From Sulfurirhabdus sp043759595 (GTDB lineage: Bacteria; Pseudomonadota; Gammaproteobacteria; Burkholderiales; SMCO01): a stretch of DNA of 8,953 nucleotides. Each line of letters opens with the position of its first letter. Position 1 is the stretch's first letter. The stretch spans positions 1 through 8,953 of the forward strand of contig JAYVLG010000040.1 of NCBI GenBank assembly GCA_043759595.1. The letters run 5' to 3'. Below the pieces are notes generated by a model. That model did not search any database and was not told where the DNA came from. It saw only the letters and a program-made list of their open reading frames with translations. Shown piece after piece: positions 1 through 6,405 of this stretch. Made by a program: the position numbers and the translations under genes.

Positions 1-1
1 G

Positions 2-79
2 CTTGATCAATTACTTAAAAATACGGAGATGCAAATGATCACACAGCAAAACAATAACCAACTGAATCTATTCAATTAA
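2..79 (+). CDS. 3' end of an unidentified plus-strand gene (partial)
   Basis: An open frame enters from the left edge and ends at TAA 77-79, giving 25 residues that finish in ...NNNQLNLFN. The tail is Gln/Asn-rich. QLNLF near the very C-terminus resembles the QL(S/D)LF-type sliding-clamp (DnaN) binding peptide found at the ends of DNA polymerases and repair proteins, so a replication or repair protein is possible. It converges with the DUF190 gene, leaving about 95 nt between the two stop codons. No strong terminator is visible in that gap. The frame is short and its start lies outside the window, so it could be a chance open frame. The clamp-motif reading is inference only. Confidence 0.35.
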   Translation, partial: LDQLLKNTEMQMITQQNNNQLNLFN

Positions 80-174
80 ATTGCCGGACACTACTGATAA
101 CAAACGGAAAAACGACGCAGGTGAGTGGACAAGTTTCAAGATGCAATGTGACGGCAGACAACGGTTTCAACAGC

Positions 175-492
175 TTATTTGCCTGTCACGCCATACTCAG
201 CATTTACTTTCACATAAAACAACGTAAGATTTTCTGAATTCAGTTTTGCAATCAGCTGATCTGCCTCACTTTCGGAAAGAGCAAATTTCACCTCTACAGG
301 CTGTTTACCTGCCAACTCAAAAAAGCCCTCCTCATGCAAAATACCATGGCGACCAAAACCTGAAATTGCACGAAAAGCAGACCCACCCTGAATGCCCATT
401 TTCTTCGCCAGTTCCAAAAGCCATTCATAAAGCAATTCTCCATCATGCTTTTGGTTTTCAGACATATAGATTTTAAGAAAAATGCCTTCCAT
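175..492 (-). CDS. DUF190 family protein (PII-like), downstream of crcB
   Basis: A 105-residue soluble cytosolic protein of the usual DUF190 length. Family-like features are an N-terminal beta strand (GIFLKIYMSE), a helix (LLYEWLLELAKKMG), the G-x-SAFRAISGFGRHG segment around residues 36-50, and a C-terminal strand (LTLFYVKVNAEYG). DUF190 proteins have a ferredoxin/PII-like fold and are very often encoded next to crcB. They are thought to help or sense fluoride export, but no biochemical activity is firmly assigned. The gene starts 9 nt after the crcB stop. Its ribosome-binding site (AAGGG) overlaps the crcB stop codon, so the pair is almost certainly one translationally coupled operon. The ATG at 490-492 is well placed behind that site. 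No signal peptide or membrane segment is seen. Confidence 0.88.
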   Translation of the reverse strand: MEGIFLKIYMSENQKHDGELLYEWLLELAKKMGIQGGSAFRAISGFGRHGILHEEGFFELAGKQPVEVKFALSESEADQLIAKLNSENLTLFYVKVNAEYGVTGK

Positions 493-501
493 GATGCACC
501 C

Positions 502-885
502 TTACAATTTAAGGAGCTTAACGCTCCAAATACCCAGTGCAGTCATACTGAGCGATCCAAATAAATGCGCCGAAGCGGCAAGCACAGCCCAGGCCAATTG
601 CTCACGGCTGATCAACGTGACTATCTCGGCAGAAAAGGTAGAAAAAGTAGTCAGTCCACCCAGAAAACCGGTAATGATAAATAATCTTACCTCTGGAGGC
701 AGACTTGTGTGATGACTGAAATAGGCAATTGCCATGCCCACCAGATACCCTCCCAGCAAATTTGCTGCCAACGTCCCTAAGGGCATAGTGGGAAACAACG
801 GATTAAACAGCATACCCAGCCACCATCTAAGCCAAGCTCCGAAAGCCGCACCTATCCCTACCGCCAGTAAAGCGTACAACCCCAT
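502..885 (-). CDS. crcB: Fluoride channel/exporter CrcB (Fluc)
   Basis: A 127-residue inner-membrane protein with four hydrophobic segments (about residues 3-23, 36-57, 67-88 and 99-121), the normal size for a Fluc subunit. These proteins form dual-topology dimers that expel fluoride. Diagnostic motifs are present: GAxLRW with Arg20; GTLAANLLG with the pore Asn42; and GFLGGLTTFSTFS at residues 73-85, which holds the phenylalanines of the fluoride path (Phe81, Phe84) and the TTFS turn near the central sodium site. The ATG at 883-885 follows a GAGG ribosome-binding site 7 nt away. The DUF190 gene lies immediately downstream. I could not recognise a fluoride riboswitch (crcB motif) in the 115-nt leader, so induction may work differently or the gene may be constitutive. 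Confidence 0.97.
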   Translation of the reverse strand: MGLYALLAVGIGAAFGAWLRWWLGMLFNPLFPTMPLGTLAANLLGGYLVGMAIAYFSHHTSLPPEVRLFIITGFLGGLTTFSTFSAEIVTLISREQLAWAVLAASAHLFGSLSMTALGIWSVKLLKL

Positions 886-944
886 TCAGAAGCCTCAGTA
901 AACGTCCAGACTAGAACCTAGCCGAGCCCAGAAACCGCATCATT

Positions 945-956
945 ACAAATATTTGT
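945..956. promoter_or_regulatory. 12-bp perfect palindrome upstream of crcB
   Basis: ACAAATATTTGT is a perfect dyad about 60 nt before the crcB start, in the 115-nt gap between the HD-GYP gene stop and crcB. It could be an operator or part of a crcB promoter. It is AT-rich and has no clear -35/-10 partner, so it may be chance. No convincing Rho-independent terminator separates the HD-GYP gene from crcB. Confidence 0.25.
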
Positions 957-1000
957 TAAGACAAAATGAAACCGTAAATCGCATACAACCATTCGAATAC

Positions 1001-3061
1001 TTACGAAATCCACTCGGGATGATTTTCCGCCACATAAAAAAGTGCAGCAACTACCTGTCGGTCATAACGCGATTTAGATTCAGACAACAATTGATCCAGC
1101 ACTTCATCTACACCCATGCCTTCTCGGTATGCACGAGCATTAAGCATAGCCACAAAAGCATTAGCAACTGCGAGAATTTTTGCAGTCAGTAACATTTGGT
1201 CTCCGTTCAGGCCTTTGGGATAACCACTACCATCAATATATTCCTGTTTTTGCGCAATTGTTTCCAGTACCGGCCCCGGAAATTCCATACCCGATAAAAT
1301 TTCAACCGAATATTGAACATGCTTATGCAGCGCCTGCTGTTCTTCGTCCGTCAGGGAATCTGTTTTAGTCAAAATCTCTTTTGCTACAAACAGTTTTCCG
1401 ACGTTTGCAAGATTGGCAGCCATTTCAAGGGTTTCAAGATCGAGTTTTTCGAGATTCATCCCTTTACCGATTGCCAATGCGACTTGAGTCGTTTTACTTG
1501 AGTGATTAGCCGTAAAAGGATCATGCAGATCCACTGCTCTCATTAAAGTGGTCAGTAGCTGACGCATCAACTGTTCATGACGTGCCTGGTCTGCCTGAAG
1601 CGCCGTAATATCATGAGAAACAACCAACGCATTTTTTGTATTTTGCAAACCAGTCTGCAATGGAATCGCGACCGAGTGGTAAATACCCGATGCTCCTTTC
1701 CGTAACTCCAGCGTCTCCGCAGCCTGTTTAGGGATATTCTCTGATAGCGCACCTTCAGCCAACGTCCATATGGTCTGTGCAACATTGGGACCTAGCACGC
1801 TGGAAAGTGTCTTGCCTATAAAATCCTTAGGCGTCAGCCCCCAAGCCGCAGTCAGCGTCTTATTTGCATAGGCAAATTGCTGATCCTTATCAACAATGTA
1901 AATAAAATCTTCAATATTATCTGTAATCGTGTGCAAAAGCGCTGACTGTGCTTTTAACTCATGGGACTTCTGGCGAAGTTGCGCGGCAGTGTGGCGCTCC
2001 CTTAAACTACTCCCATGCCGCCACGCAGCGACAAGTGCTGCCGCAATAAATAACATCGCCAGCATGAACCCCGTCAACAAAAACCGCTGGTGTGCATCGG
2101 ACTCTTTCAGTGCTTCCTTGGCATCCACTTTTTGCACCAACACCCACGGTGTTTGAGAAAAAGCACGACTAGTCACCAACACCTCCACACCACGATAATC
2201 TCTAAACTGACCAAATTCGCCTGGATGTTTGAGAGCAAAGGCTGAGGCCAGACCGGGGCTATCCAGAGAAAGTCTTTTTTTCAGAGGTGTACTATTATCC
2301 GAAAGTGGCGACAGATAAACAACGGTATCCCCTTCACGACGCACCAGTAGCGTTTCATCGGTTTGCGTCGTTCGAATCTGTCTGGTGAGCAATGGATATA
2401 ACACCTCATCGGCACGTTTCACCCCTACCAACACAGCAATTGGTTTAGCATCACCCTTGGCAACCTGCAGAGGGAATACTGGCATTAAAAACCCTATAAC
2501 AGGCTGATTAGATGTACCAAGATATAAATCCTGAACTGCTGGTTGTTTTGATTTAAGTACCTTTGCAGCCTGATTTGCCAAAACCGGATCAAGTCTGGCA
2601 CCGGCTGTTGCCAGCAGTAACTTGCCATCCTGATCCAGTAACATTAGCCCCACATCTGCCTGACTTGGCAAATTTGCACGAACGCTATCCTGATTGGATT
2701 TAGCGACAAAACCAGTTCGTTCGGCTGTAGCAAATAACAAATTACGTATGTAAGAAAGTTGCGCAGGTTCGACGCCATTTTGGGTTTGCTGCTCACGAGA
2801 AGAAAGCTGCATCAAATACAATTGAAGAGAACCGTTTTCCGATAACTCTCGCAAAACACCCGACTGCCCCTCTAACCATTTATCCAAAGCATCATAACGG
2901 CTGTCTGCTATAAGCCCTAAATGCACTTGCCATTGTTGCAGATCACGACCGCGCTCCTTTGCTGCATATGCAAAAATTAACCAAATACCCATAGCCAGCA
3001 ATAGCGCCAGTAGAATACTTGCAACCAAAGAAGGCGATTTTTTAAAAATGGAAGTTTTCAT
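1001..3061 (-). CDS. Membrane sensor with periplasmic Cache-like, PAS and degenerate HD-GYP domains
   Basis: A 686-residue inner-membrane protein. TM1 lies at about 12-33, a periplasmic region of about 290 residues with Cache-like pattern (LLDQDGKLLLATAG near 141-154, PVIGFLMPVF near 187-196) follows, and TM2 lies at about 327-346. Next come a short linker, a PAS domain (about 376-488) and an HD-GYP-type domain (about 495-680). HD-GYP domains hydrolyse c-di-GMP at a bi- or trinuclear metal centre. Here DGSGYPKG (610-617), an N-terminal His (His520), Lys556 and His581 are kept. However, the HD pair is Ala552-Asn553, the HH(E) ligands are Lys605-Gln606(-Glu607), and the Asp of the usual VADAFDAM is Asn634. 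Phosphodiesterase activity is therefore unlikely, and a role as c-di-GMP receptor or signalling scaffold is an inference. An in-frame TAA just upstream makes the ATG at 3061 the first possible start; its ribosome-binding site is weak. The LapG-like gene ends 131 nt upstream on the same strand. Confidence 0.9.
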   Translation of the reverse strand: MKTSIFKKSPSLVASILLALLLAMGIWLIFAYAAKERGRDLQQWQVHLGLIADSRYDALDKWLEGQSGVLRELSENGSLQLYLMQLSSREQQTQNGVEPAQLSYIRNLLFATAERTGFVAKSNQDSVRANLPSQADVGLMLLDQDGKLLLATAGARLDPVLANQAAKVLKSKQPAVQDLYLGTSNQPVIGFLMPVFPLQVAKGDAKPIAVLVGVKRADEVLYPLLTRQIRTTQTDETLLVRREGDTVVYLSPLSDNSTPLKKRLSLDSPGLASAFALKHPGEFGQFRDYRGVEVLVTSRAFSQTPWVLVQKVDAKEALKESDAHQRFLLTGFMLAMLFIAAALVAAWRHGSSLRERHTAAQLRQKSHELKAQSALLHTITDNIEDFIYIVDKDQQFAYANKTLTAAWGLTPKDFIGKTLSSVLGPNVAQTIWTLAEGALSENIPKQAAETLELRKGASGIYHSVAIPLQTGLQNTKNALVVSHDITALQADQARHEQLMRQLLTTLMRAVDLHDPFTANHSSKTTQVALAIGKGMNLEKLDLETLEMAANLANVGKLFVAKEILTKTDSLTDEEQQALHKHVQYSVEILSGMEFPGPVLETIAQKQEYIDGSGYPKGLNGDQMLLTAKILAVANAFVAMLNARAYREGMGVDEVLDQLLSESKSRYDRQVVAALFYVAENHPEWIS

Positions 3062-3148
3062 TAATGATTAAGATTATTTTGTTGTTTCAAATAAAGCGAG
3101 CGACATCTAAAAAACCGTAATACTGACAAAACTACTGGCAATAATAGA

Positions 3149-3168
3149 ACCTTACAGCACACCTTACA
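3149..3168. repeat. Two direct copies of ACCTTACA, 12-bp period
   Basis: ACCTTACA at 3149-3156 is repeated at 3161-3168 with a 4-nt spacer, in the 131-nt gap between the LapG-like gene and the HD-GYP gene. The period is close to one helical turn, so it could be a tandem operator for the HD-GYP gene. No promoter hexamers at good spacing were found beside it. Confidence 0.3.
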
Positions 3169-3192
3169 ATCCCACATGCACAAAGCAGTGCC

Positions 3193-3846
3193 TCAAGGCG
3201 TATGCATCCACCAATGTTTTTCATTTACCGAGTAAATAGGTATGTAGTGCGCAATCTGTTTCTGTGAAATCACTTCCTGTGCCTGATTATCCAGAACCAG
3301 CGCATCGCCGTTAAGATACACAGCCAGAATGGCATGAGGAATTCTCAAGTTTGTGTCTTGCAGCACAACAACGCGAATAGCATCTGTGCTAAAACCCAGC
3401 TGGCGTAAAGACATATATTTAAAAATAGCAAAATCCTCACAATCACCATTGTTGTAAAGGAATTCCCGAGGTATTGCCCAATAATCATTTACTCCGTAAT
3501 TATCAATATCAAGCACATAACTCTTATTATTTCCATACTTATTCACCGCAACAATTTGTTCCATCGGGGATTTCCCATTCAACCCAGATAAGAAATGTAG
3601 CCATTCACGCATATGGCAAAGATTGAACTTGGGACTATTACAATCTTTATCTTTTAAATCATCTGCTGCATGTCGTTTAAGTACACTGACCCATTGGGGA
3701 AATAAACCGAGATTTTCATGCTCTGATTCTTTATACCCAAAAAGCAACGTGCCTGCCTTACTTTGTCCAACTAATTCCTGAGCAAATAACAATTGAACAT
3801 TCGACAACAGAATGCCCAATAATAAGGATTTAATGACACCTTTCAC
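3193..3846 (-). CDS. LapG-type periplasmic cysteine protease (BTLCP family)
   Basis: A bacterial transglutaminase-like cysteine proteinase, about 217 residues from the chosen GTG. With numbering from an in-frame TTG at 3918, the triad is Cys160 in NNGDCEDFA, His195 in RIPHAILAV and Asp210 in LVLDNQ. The Asp and Glu next to the Cys match the calcium-binding region of LapG. LapG cleaves surface adhesins near their N-termini from the periplasm and is normally held in check by LapD when c-di-GMP is high. No ATG exists in frame. Starting at GTG 3846 gives a clean signal peptide (MKGVIKSLLLG..., cleavage near LLFA-QE), whereas the TTG at 3918 adds 24 residues ahead of it. None of the starts has a good ribosome-binding site. 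The next gene downstream is the HD-GYP-like sensor. No LapA-type RTX adhesin or LapD is in the window. Confidence 0.85.
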   Translation of the reverse strand: MKGVIKSLLLGILLSNVQLLFAQELVGQSKAGTLLFGYKESEHENLGLFPQWVSVLKRHAADDLKDKDCNSPKFNLCHMREWLHFLSGLNGKSPMEQIVAVNKYGNNKSYVLDIDNYGVNDYWAIPREFLYNNGDCEDFAIFKYMSLRQLGFSTDAIRVVVLQDTNLRIPHAILAVYLNGDALVLDNQAQEVISQKQIAHYIPIYSVNEKHWWMHTP

Positions 3847-3893
3847 AATACAACAAACCAAAACAAAGGAAACAGCGGGTAAATATTCTTCAT
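3843..3893 (-). CDS. Possible 16-codon leader ORF overlapping the protease GTG start
   Basis: ATG at 3893 opens a frame encoding MKNIYPLFPLFWFVVL that stops at TGA 3845-3843. This overlaps the proposed GTG start of the protease gene as GTGA, the classic arrangement for stop-start translational coupling. That could explain how a GTG with no ribosome-binding site of its own is used. No good ribosome-binding site precedes the leader either. A sequencing frameshift is an alternative explanation. Confidence 0.25.
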   Translation of the reverse strand: MKNIYPLFPLFWFVVL

Positions 3894-3988
3894 TTTTATA
3901 AATAAAAGAGACTGACAATTACAAAGATATTAAGAAATTAATCATAAAAAAAGAGCTTAATGCTAAGGCTAAAGTAACCATCCTGAAA

Positions 3989-4005
3989 TGTCGGGAAATT
4001 TTACA
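3989..4005 (+). promoter_or_regulatory. 17-bp enhancer-like element, copy A (T11SS gene, distal)
   Basis: TGTCGGGAAATTTTACA, identical over all 17 bases to 7469-7485, with no matching base immediately on either side. Its ends form a dyad (TGT...ACA). It lies about 217 nt (centre to GG) before the sigma-54-like promoter at 4213. A site for a sigma-54 enhancer-binding protein such as PrsR is inferred. Confidence 0.65.
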
Positions 4006-4133
4006 CAATTTATGTCACTCAATCTGCCCAGATAATAAATGAATAATCATCATTTATATAGCGCTACAACTTATCAGGCTATCACTTTCCAAAAAATTAA
4101 TACGGTAAAAAATAACTGGCATAATAAAATATT

Positions 4134-4150
4134 TGTCGAATATTTTTACA
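4134..4150 (+). promoter_or_regulatory. 17-bp enhancer-like element, copy B (T11SS gene, proximal)
   Basis: TGTCGAATATTTTTACA matches copy A at 13 of 17 positions, keeping TGTCG, TTT and ACA at the same places. Its centre is about 72 nt before the GG of the promoter at 4213, close to the 62-nt spacing at the cargo gene. It is therefore likely the functional proximal site. Confidence 0.55.
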
Positions 4151-4212
4151 AAATAACCCCTGATATTTTTAAAGCTTTAAAATTCTAATTTCTTTCAATA
4201 TGTTGAGTCTTA

Positions 4213-4227
4213 TGGCACAATAAAAGT
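4213..4227 (+). promoter_or_regulatory. Sigma-54-like promoter of the T11SS gene (imperfect -12)
   Basis: TGGCAC-AATAA-AAGT has a perfect -24 element and correct GG-N10 spacing, but GT instead of GC at -12. A start near 4239 would give a leader of about 74 nt, similar to the two sister genes. The weak -12 box lowers confidence. Confidence 0.45.
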
Positions 4228-4312
4228 ACAAAGTTTTTGATGATAAATTAAAAAAACAATCATAAATAAGTTCATCACTTTATTGCACTACAATTCTTAA
4301 GAGGACGCCGCT

Positions 4313-5632
4313 TTGCCTACAAAAAATCAAAAACATTCCGGACTTCCTTTAAAAAAATCCTTGATTACCATCGCTTTGCTTTGTGTTACCGCATCTGTTT
4401 CGACAACCGCCTCATCTGCCGATGTCGACCAGGAACAGGACAAATTATTTAAAGAAGGTATCTATCAAAGACTTCAAGGTAATTTATTTACCTCGATAGA
4501 AGCTTTCCAAACCGTACTTAGCAATCAACCCACCCTGAACCGTGTTCGTCTTGAGCTAGCCCTCTCTTACTACAAAACACTCAATTTTGAAGAAGCAACA
4601 CGACAGGCGCAATTGGTGCTGGATGACCCAAAAACACCCGAAAATGTGAGGATTGCGGTACTCTCTTTTTTAGCGCAAGTTAAAGCAGATCAACAAGATT
4701 TCACAGCCAAGCGTAATACATGGGAACCATCAGTATCCATTGGACTGATGCGCGACACCAATGTCAACGCAGGCCCTTCCAGCGATGTGTTACCTGGCGG
4801 TCTTGTGTTAAGCGACCAATCACGTCACAGAAGTGACGACGCATATGTATTAACTGCAGGTATTTCACACCGATACCAATCTCCAACACCAGTTAAGTTT
4901 GGTGAAAAAGCAGCTCGTTTTATCTGGCAAACTCAAGCAAATATCTACCGTAAAGATTATTTTAAAGAAAATCCTTACGATCTAGATATTGATTCTGTAT
5001 CCACTGGCCCAGGCTTGCTTGTACCGGGGTATTTTCGCACTGCTATCACCGGTCAATTTGATTACATTCGATACGGCAACGAGCACCTTGCAAACTTTAC
5101 CTCTTTAGCGCCTTCTTTTACATGGGAAATCAAGGATGGTGAAATTACCGCTGACGCGTTAATACAAAACCGCGAATTTTTCAGAGCAGTCGATAACGAG
5201 CGCAACAGTATCTACTATTCATTAGGTGGCAGCGTAGGTAAAGTATTCAGTTCTGGTAAGTTAGCGTTACAAGGAGGATTGCACTTATTTACTGAACATG
5301 CCAAAAACAACCCTGATGGCAGATTTAGCAATCATGGCAACGAAATATTTATCGGCGCAAACAGGGTCGCATGGGACAATGGATCAGTTTACGGTCGAAT
5401 TAGCCAGCGAAATAGCACTTATGATGGCTATGAACCGATTTACAATTTAAAACGTGATGAAACTGAAGATCGCTACGAGATCGGGTTTAACCATTTATAC
5501 AAAACGGGTGTGATGGCAAACTGGAAGCTGAATGGCAGCTATACCTTCATCAGAAACAATTCAAACTCCCATATTGACATCTACACCTACAAACGCGATA
5601 TAGCTCAAATAAACCTTGGACGTTCGTTTTAA
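4313..5632 (+). CDS. Slam-family (T11SS, DUF560) outer-membrane translocon protein with TPRs
   Basis: A 439-residue outer-membrane protein. A signal peptide (about 1-36, hydrophobic core ITIALLCVTAS, cleavage near ASSA-D) is followed by TPR-like helices (about 40-130). A beta-barrel with alternating aromatic/polar strands fills about 138-439 and ends in Phe. The barrel opens with SIGLMRDTNVNAGP (142-155), typical of the Slam/DUF560 family. The C-terminal NNSNSHIDIYTYKRD...LGRSF also fits. Slam proteins move surface lipoproteins or soluble proteins with TbpB-like barrels across the outer membrane; the protein at 7626-8780 is a candidate substrate. The start is TTG: an AAGAGG ribosome-binding site lies 8 nt upstream, an in-frame TAA sits at 4298-4300, and no nearby in-frame ATG exists. 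Two 17-bp boxes and a sigma-54-like promoter precede it. The family call is firm; the substrate is inferred. Confidence 0.9.
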   Translation: MPTKNQKHSGLPLKKSLITIALLCVTASVSTTASSADVDQEQDKLFKEGIYQRLQGNLFTSIEAFQTVLSNQPTLNRVRLELALSYYKTLNFEEATRQAQLVLDDPKTPENVRIAVLSFLAQVKADQQDFTAKRNTWEPSVSIGLMRDTNVNAGPSSDVLPGGLVLSDQSRHRSDDAYVLTAGISHRYQSPTPVKFGEKAARFIWQTQANIYRKDYFKENPYDLDIDSVSTGPGLLVPGYFRTAITGQFDYIRYGNEHLANFTSLAPSFTWEIKDGEITADALIQNREFFRAVDNERNSIYYSLGGSVGKVFSSGKLALQGGLHLFTEHAKNNPDGRFSNHGNEIFIGANRVAWDNGSVYGRISQRNSTYDGYEPIYNLKRDETEDRYEIGFNHLYKTGVMANWKLNGSYTFIRNNSNSHIDIYTYKRDIAQINLGRSF

Positions 5633-5652
5633 GCCACATCCCAAGTCAAATT

Positions 5653-5681
5653 AAAAAGGCATCTATAAAGATGCCTTTTTT
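5653..5681. terminator. Bidirectional Rho-independent terminator
   Basis: AAAAAGGCATC (5653-5663) and GATGCCTTTTT (5670-5680) form an 11-bp perfect stem with a 6-nt loop. T-runs lie on both strands, so it can end the T11SS transcript and the convergent small-protein transcript. Confidence 0.92.
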
Positions 5682-5714
5682 GTATCCAATCCATAATTAT
5701 TCAATATTACATCA

Positions 5715-6056
5715 TCAGGCACAAAAACTGCTCATAGCCTGAACAACAGCAGAACTTAACCCTTCGCTAAAAGCAGGATGCTGTTTCAACCAATCCACCA
5801 CATCATGAGTCAAATTGTTTAGATCTTTGCCTTGCAGGCATTTCACTACTGCATCGTGATTAGCAATATGATGACCATAAGTCACATAAGTAAAGCCGTC
5901 CATCACACCAGCCACATACAATTTTTGAGCATCTTGCTGCATTTGAAGAAAGGAGTTTGCTGCAACGCTGGTCAGCGGACGCGCTTGAGACGTGTTAGCA
6001 GAAGCAATATTTGCTACAAATAACAGAGCAAAAGCTATAAAAAGTAATTTCTGCAT
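5715..6056 (-). CDS. Small exported protein resembling the Rap1a/Tai fold
   Basis: A 113-residue precursor. A clear signal peptide (MQKLLFIAFALL..., cleavage near IASA-N) leads to a mature protein of about 94 residues with two cysteines (Cys73 and the penultimate Cys112 from this start), which could form a disulfide. The pattern LYVAGVMDGFTY ... VKCLQ ... VVDWLKQHPAFSEGLSSAVVQAMSSFC resembles the Rap1a/Tai immunity-like domain, known from type VI secretion immunity proteins but also common in unrelated small periplasmic proteins. No effector or type VI gene is nearby, so an immunity role is not supported. An ATG 9 nt upstream (6065) abuts the AAGGG ribosome-binding site, whereas ATG 6056 lies 9 nt beyond it and is preferred. 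A sigma-54-like site (6146-6160) may drive it. Confidence 0.75.
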   Translation of the reverse strand: MQKLLFIAFALLFVANIASANTSQARPLTSVAANSFLQMQQDAQKLYVAGVMDGFTYVTYGHHIANHDAVVKCLQGKDLNNLTHDVVDWLKQHPAFSEGLSSAVVQAMSSFCA

Positions 6057-6308
6057 AATAAACATCCCTTAATCAATGAGCGTTATGCTGTTATCGACAA
6101 CTAGATAAATTTCTGTAGCTGATAGCCCACCTTAAAATTTAGAAAACTAAAACTATGCCAATTAAGAAATGTGTAATGTTGTGATACCAGAAAGGATTGG
6201 GACCAATTGAGACTATAGGTGAAAAATAAATTGAATTCCAATTACCCTTTTTTAATAAATTATATGAGCGACTGCTATAACTGGTTTACACCTTTCCCGA
6301 GGTCAAAA

Positions 6309-6361
6309 AAAACCGGGGCAATTATCCTTTTTGTTTTATCCAACAAAAAAGGATAATTGCC
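6309..6361 (-). terminator. Rho-independent terminator of the PEP-CTERM gene
   Basis: GGCAATTATCCTTTTT (6317-6332) and its exact complement (6346-6361) make a 16-bp perfect stem with a 13-nt loop. On the minus strand the stem is followed by CCGG and a run of eight T (complement of A at 6305-6312). It begins about 45 nt after the PEP-CTERM stop. The plus strand lacks a T-run after the stem. Confidence 0.85.
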
Positions 6362-6375
6362 TTGATTTAGATCAA
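6362..6375. promoter_or_regulatory. Perfect FNR/ANR-type box
   Basis: TTGAT-TTAG-ATCAA matches the TTGAT-N4-ATCAA consensus of the oxygen sensor FNR/Anr exactly (extended to a 6-bp dyad with C...G). On the plus strand, a TATTAA at 6399-6404 would put the site near -42 and start an RNA antisense to the PEP-CTERM gene. On the minus strand, GATAAA at 6335-6340 is an alternative. As it sits between a stop codon and a terminator, it may also be only a small transcript hairpin or chance. Confidence 0.45.
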
Positions 6376-6405
6376 GCACAAAACTTCTGGAATATAACTA
6401 TTAAA

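Larger units (their letters stand above)
3919..4312. other. Intergenic region between divergent protease and T11SS genes
   Basis: About 394 nt of AT-rich DNA (466 nt from the GTG start). It holds two copies of the 17-bp TGTCG-N9-ACA element (3989-4005, 4134-4150), a sigma-54-like promoter at 4213-4227 and a related half-promoter TGGCATAATAAAA at 4117-4129. A ribosome-binding site (AAGAGG, 4299-4304) precedes the TTG start. A GCTAAG/GCTAAA repeat lies at 3962-3973. No further gene is seen. Confidence 0.7.
6057..6405. other. Intergenic region between small-protein and PEP-CTERM genes
   Basis: About 349 nt. On the minus strand, TGGCAT-AGTTT-TAGT (6146-6160) is a sigma-54-like site with GG-N10 spacing but GT at -12; a start near 6134 would leave a leader of roughly 75 nt to the ATG at 6056. 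A weak 10/17 match to the 17-bp element with an intact TCGGGAAA core lies at 6286-6302 on the minus strand. A terminator follows at 6309-6361 and an FNR-type box at 6362-6375. No gene is seen. Confidence 0.5.

Noticed and set aside
886..1000. Fluoride riboswitch before crcB
   Set aside because: I could not find the conserved GGnGAUGG and CUGAU-type segments of the motif in the minus-strand leader.
1567..1785. Minus-strand ORF of 72 codons inside the HD-GYP gene
   Set aside because: Alternate-frame shadow of a well-supported gene, with an Arg-rich translation and no own ribosome-binding site.
3090..3106. Further TGTCG...TTT element before the HD-GYP gene on the minus strand
   Set aside because: It lacks the terminal ACA, lies within about 45 nt of the start codon, and has no sigma-54-like promoter beside it.
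5832..6023. Plus-strand ORF opposite the small exported protein
   Set aside because: Antisense to a gene with a clear signal peptide, and no ribosome-binding site.
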